NCBI RefSeq assembly: GCF_001622165.1
Contig: NZ_LVWG01000027.1
Span: 1-60,929, forward strand
Direction: 5' to 3'
Length of the DNA stretch: 60,929 nucleotides
Source: Pelodictyon luteolum
GTDB taxonomy: Bacteria; Bacteroidota; Chlorobiia; Chlorobiales; Chlorobiaceae
Made by a program: the position numbers and the translations under genes
Shown here: positions 58,126 to 60,929 of the stretch, piece by piece
Numbering within the stretch: the stretch's first letter is position 1
Layout: each line of letters starts with the position of its first letter
Notes under the pieces: generated by a model
Told to the model about the DNA's origin: nothing
What the model saw: the letters and a program-made list of their open reading frames with translations, nothing else
Databases searched by the model: none

Positions 58126-58208
58126 GGAGGATTAGCCTAATTGGTAAGGCAGCAGTCTTGAAAACTGCCGGGTTCACGCCCATGGGGGTTCGAGTCCCTC
58201 ATCCTCCG
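58126..58208 (+). tRNA. tRNA-Ser (TGA)
   Basis: Acceptor GGAGGAT pairs with ATCCTCC. The anticodon loop cttgaaa closed by gcagt/actgc gives TGA. A long variable arm (gggttcacgccc) is present. CCA is not encoded. Confidence 0.94.
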
Positions 58209-58221
58209 CAAAAAAACACCT

Positions 58222-58314
<93 letters not shown>

Positions 58315-58351
58315 AATGACAGTTTATAGCTGTCTCATATAGCCCGAAAAA

Positions 58352-58374
58352 CCCTGTAAAATCAGGGCTTTTTT
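58352..58374 (+). terminator. Terminator after tRNA-Ser (GCT)
   Basis: A 5-bp GC-rich stem (ccctg / caggg) with a short loop, followed by c and six T, 38 bp after the tRNA. A wider pairing adds AT bases on either side. It would end the serine tRNA transcript. Confidence 0.7.
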
Positions 58375-58497
58375 GGTTTATGGCTCTAATGTTGCCCCCT
58401 ACATTGGTCTTGTGGCGTCCAGTTGTTTTGGGGGGAGTTATTGAGTGTATGATACCCCCAGGCGATTTCTGATACCCCCAAAACAAGATCAGAACCA

Positions 58498-58903
58498 ATG
58501 CCGAAACGGATTCTCCCTCTTTCCGATGCTCAGGTGAGCAAAGCCAAGCCTGCTGACAAAGATATCAAGCTCTTCGACGGTGCAGGCCTTTTCCTGCAGG
58601 TCACCCCCAGTGGCGGTCAACTCTGGCGCTTCAAATAAAGGTTCTACGGGAAACGGTAGTTGATTGATGGCTTTAGGGCAATATCCTCAAATCACCCTTG
58701 CCAATGCACGAAAGCGGCGCGAGGAAGCCCGAGTCCTTCTGGCCAACGGACAAGATCCCGGAGCAGCAAAACAGGCCGCCAAGAAAGCAGCATTGATCAA
58801 CGAGGCATCATCCTTCGAGCTGATAGCTGGTGTGTGGTATGGCAAGAATGAGGCTGTAAGGTCTCCCGGCCATGATACAACGGTAAAAAACCGTCTCATA
58901 TAG
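58498..58903 (+). pseudogene. Tyrosine integrase (P4 type), N-terminal remnant
   Basis: ATG at 58498 begins PKRILPLSDAQVSKAKPADK, a typical DUF4102 arm-binding N-terminus of P4-like integrases, followed by DGAGLFLQVTPSGGQLWRFK. An in-frame TAA at 58636 replaces Tyr, a second stop follows at 58657, and a frame shift leads to LGQYPQITLANARKRREEAR and GQDPGAAKQAAKKAA in another frame, ending at 58903. The catalytic domain is absent. It is the relic of the enzyme that would have brought in the island at tRNA-Ser(GCT). Confidence 0.88.
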
Positions 58904-59004
58904 GGAAGATTGTGGCATAAAAATGTCCCAAGAACTAATAATAATCGGTAATATTGAATATTATTGTTGTAATTTGAAAATATTTTAAATCTATCTGCAA
59001 TAAT

Positions 59005-60273
59005 ATGCTCATCGATTTTCGCGTCAAGAACTTCAGGAGCCTGCGTGATGAGCAGGTACTCAGTCTCGTTGCCGCCAAAGACAACTCGCTGAGTGATACC
59101 AACACGCTGAGCACGGGCTTGAAGGCCGTCCCAAGGATGCTGCCAAGCGCCGCGATCTATGGCGCCAATGCCAGCGGAAAATCCAATCTCATCAAAGCCC
59201 TGCAATACATGCGCGGGGTTGTACTCGAATCAGCCACACTCATACAGCCAGGCCAGACTTTTGCCGTTCAACCTTTCAGGCTGGATCCCTCATCCGAGAA
59301 GGAGCCTACTGAGTTCGAGGTCACCTTTGTGCTCGATCAAGTGCGGTATCAGTATGGTTTCAGCATGACATCGAAGAGGATTGTAAGCGAGTATCTTCTC
59401 GTGTACAAAGCGTTTAAACCACAGCAATGGTTTGAGCGCCATTACGACTCCGATCAGGATAAAGACGTCTACGATTTCGGAACCGGTCTAAAAGGTCCGA
59501 AAACCCTCTGGGAAAAAGCTACCCGACCGAACGCCTTGTTCCTGTCGATGGCCGTGCAGCTCAATAGTGAAGATTTGCGTCCGGTTTTCGACTGGTTTGC
59601 ACGAGATCTGGTCATTTTCAATGAGCAGGCCCCACTGAATACGCAGTTTGCCATTCAGCTGCTAAAAGATGCTGAAAGCAAAAAGCGGATATGCGACTTC
59701 CTCACAACGGCAGATATCAGTATTTCTGATATCGAAGTTGTTACCGATAAAGTGCCCGGGCAAAAAGTGCATTTTGATCTGACCGCCGGCAAAACCGAAC
59801 TGCGAAGTGAAGAGTTTGAGGAAAGCAGATTGCGTTTCACCCATGTCACTGACCAGGGGAAAGCGGTCTTCGATCTTGATGATGAGTCCAATGGCACGCG
59901 CATCCTGGTGTTTCTGGCAGCGCCTATTCTCGATATTCTCGACAAGGGTCTTACGCTGGTCATCGATGAACTCGATACCAGTCTGCATACCCTTCTGGTC
60001 AGAGAGCTGGTAAGATTGTTCCATCGTCCCGAAATCAACCGGCGTGGTGCGCAGCTGATATTCACCACGCATGACACCTCCCTGCTTGACGCACCGGGCC
60101 TGTTTCGACGTGATCAGATATGGCTGGTCGAAAAAGATACCAGCCAGGCCTCGACTTTGGTTGCTCTTGCGGAATTCAGTCCCCGTAAAAACGAGGCTTT
60201 GGGGAAAGGGTACCTGAGCGGCCGGTATGGAGGCATTCCCTTCCTGACCCATCATTCAGGGGAGGTTGACTGA
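59005..60273 (+). CDS. AAA ATPase of an AbiL/RloA-type pair
   Basis: 422 residues. The start LIDFRVKNFRSLRDEQVLSL is the RecF/SMC-like opening of AAA_15/AAA_21 ATPases; Walker A is IYGANASGKSNLIKAL (residues ~52-67), and Walker B LTLVIDELDTSLHTLLVREL is near residue 315, followed by FTTHDTSLLD. An AT-rich upstream region suggests its own promoter. It overlaps the RloB gene by one base. RloA/RloB (AbiLi/AbiLii) pairs are thought to be abortive-infection modules. Confidence 0.9.
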   Translation: MLIDFRVKNFRSLRDEQVLSLVAAKDNSLSDTNTLSTGLKAVPRMLPSAAIYGANASGKSNLIKALQYMRGVVLESATLIQPGQTFAVQPFRLDPSSEKEPTEFEVTFVLDQVRYQYGFSMTSKRIVSEYLLVYKAFKPQQWFERHYDSDQDKDVYDFGTGLKGPKTLWEKATRPNALFLSMAVQLNSEDLRPVFDWFARDLVIFNEQAPLNTQFAIQLLKDAESKKRICDFLTTADISISDIEVVTDKVPGQKVHFDLTAGKTELRSEEFEESRLRFTHVTDQGKAVFDLDDESNGTRILVFLAAPILDILDKGLTLVIDELDTSLHTLLVRELVRLFHRPEINRRGAQLIFTTHDTSLLDAPGLFRRDQIWLVEKDTSQASTLVALAEFSPRKNEALGKGYLSGRYGGIPFLTHHSGEVD

Positions 60274-60902
60274 TGGCGCGTGATAATTCCCCCAAAATCC
60301 GGCAGATAAAGCATCTGGAACGTAAACTGGGTCGACGGGCCAGCTATGACCGGATATTGATCGTTTCTGAGGGAAGCAAAACCGAACCGAACTACTTTGA
60401 AGAAATCCGTTCCACGCTTCGCCTGCATACCGCCAACGTGGTGGTTCGTCCCGGCGAACTTGGAACAGCACCCTTTCAGGTTGTCCAGTATGCCAAACAG
60501 CTTTTTCTTGAGGGTGACAGGCACCGGAATATCCAGCGCCTCGCCTTCGAGCAAGTCTTTGCCGTATTTGACCGTGATGATCACAAGAGCTATTCCAATG
60601 CGTTGAACGCTGCCGAATTGCTTGATGGAACACTCAAGAACGACAACAGGCAGTTGATCCGATTCCAGACGATTCCTTCAGTGCCAAGCTTCGAACTTTG
60701 GCTCCTGATTCATTTTGAAAACATTCAGTCACCAATTAATCGCCATGAAGTTCTTCGCCGACTGAAAAAGCATATCCCCAAATACGAAAAAGGATGTAAA
60801 GGCACCTTTAAGATGACACGCGAGCATCTGGAGTCAGCATTTTCACGGGCGGAAAAACTGGGGGAACCGGACAATGTCAACGAAGATGACGCATTTTTTT
60901 GA
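60273..60902 (+). CDS. RloB-like protein (AbiLii type)
   Basis: 209 residues. DRILIVSEGSKTEPNYFEEI near residue 30 and FAVFDRDDHKSY near residue 93 are the characteristic RloB motifs, resembling a TOPRIM-type acidic centre (E ... DxD). FELWLLIHFEN follows. The gene ends in a run of seven T (60894-60900); losing one T would extend the reading frame to the window edge, so the stop could be a frameshift artefact. Co-transcribed with the ATPase. Confidence 0.87.
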   Translation: MARDNSPKIRQIKHLERKLGRRASYDRILIVSEGSKTEPNYFEEIRSTLRLHTANVVVRPGELGTAPFQVVQYAKQLFLEGDRHRNIQRLAFEQVFAVFDRDDHKSYSNALNAAELLDGTLKNDNRQLIRFQTIPSVPSFELWLLIHFENIQSPINRHEVLRRLKKHIPKYEKGCKGTFKMTREHLESAFSRAEKLGEPDNVNEDDAFF

Positions 60903-60929
60903 AAAAAACATTCACTTTTCAGCCGGGTT

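Larger units (their letters stand above)
58332..58903. repeat. 11-bp direct repeat flanking the integrase remnant
   Basis: The sequence gtctcatatag occurs at 58332-58342, just after tRNA-Ser(GCT), and again at 58893-58903, where the second copy supplies the stop of the integrase remnant. The copies enclose ~550 bp. It could be a deletion scar or att-like. An inverted repeat (ttgttttggggg at 58424 and cccccaaaacaa at 58475) lies in between. Confidence 0.6.

Overview
The window looks like chromosomal DNA of a green sulfur bacterium (Chlorobiaceae, Chlorobium/Pelodictyon type). Three things point there: a bchI-bchD-bchH magnesium-chelatase operon of bacteriochlorophyll synthesis, an eleven-subunit complex I operon (nuoABCDHIJKLMN) without nuoE, nuoF or nuoG, and GC-rich, tightly packed coding sequence. 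The species assignment is inference; no marker gene such as rRNA is present.

Layout. 1-3.2 kb: hisB and a DUF2905 gene; downstream of hisB lies an AbiEi/AbiEii-type toxin-antitoxin cassette bounded on its far side by a second copy of the hisB 3' end; then secG and tRNA-Lys. 3.5-15.8 kb: housekeeping genes (DUF2934, LptF/G permease, thioesterase, NFACT/RqcH-like protein, dCMP deaminase, ribD, DoxX, ABC ATPase, tpx, ribE, rarA, a TolC-like protein, a methyltransferase and a HIT protein). 15.8-19.7 kb: a decayed accessory stretch with a KilA-N pseudogene, an AAA_14/DUF4143 ATPase behind a palindromic promoter, a twice-frameshifted HAD nucleotidase, a LuxR-type HTH remnant and two tRNA-Leu genes. 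19.8-24 kb: PAP2-like protein, frameshifted ferrochelatase-like gene, TPR protein, and a small membrane gene whose 3' end is duplicated around a DUF1016 (PDDEXK nuclease) gene. 24-35 kb: the nuo operon. 35-37.7 kb: folE, queD, thioredoxin and a CPBP protease. 37.7-40.7 kb: four genes for secreted proteins of unknown function, two of them paralogues with LSDN repeats. 40.7-49 kb: a hypothetical gene, uup-type ABC-F, prolyl oligopeptidase, an exported protein, pseudouridine synthase and lpdA. 49-56 kb: bchI-bchD-bchH. 56-58.3 kb: guaB and three tRNA-Ser genes. 58.3 kb to the end: an island remnant at tRNA-Ser(GCT) with a broken integrase and an AAA ATPase/RloB pair.

The core genes supply quinone-linked electron transport (complex I), the first committed step of bacteriochlorophyll synthesis, riboflavin, pterin and histidine synthesis, and envelope functions. 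Two accessory themes stand out. First, two small defence-type cassettes sit immediately 3' of an intact host gene and are closed by a 126-154 bp duplicate of that gene's 3' end, with no recombinase inside. Second, there is an apparent operon of secreted repeat proteins behind a sigma-54-like promoter. These are the best candidates for something undescribed.
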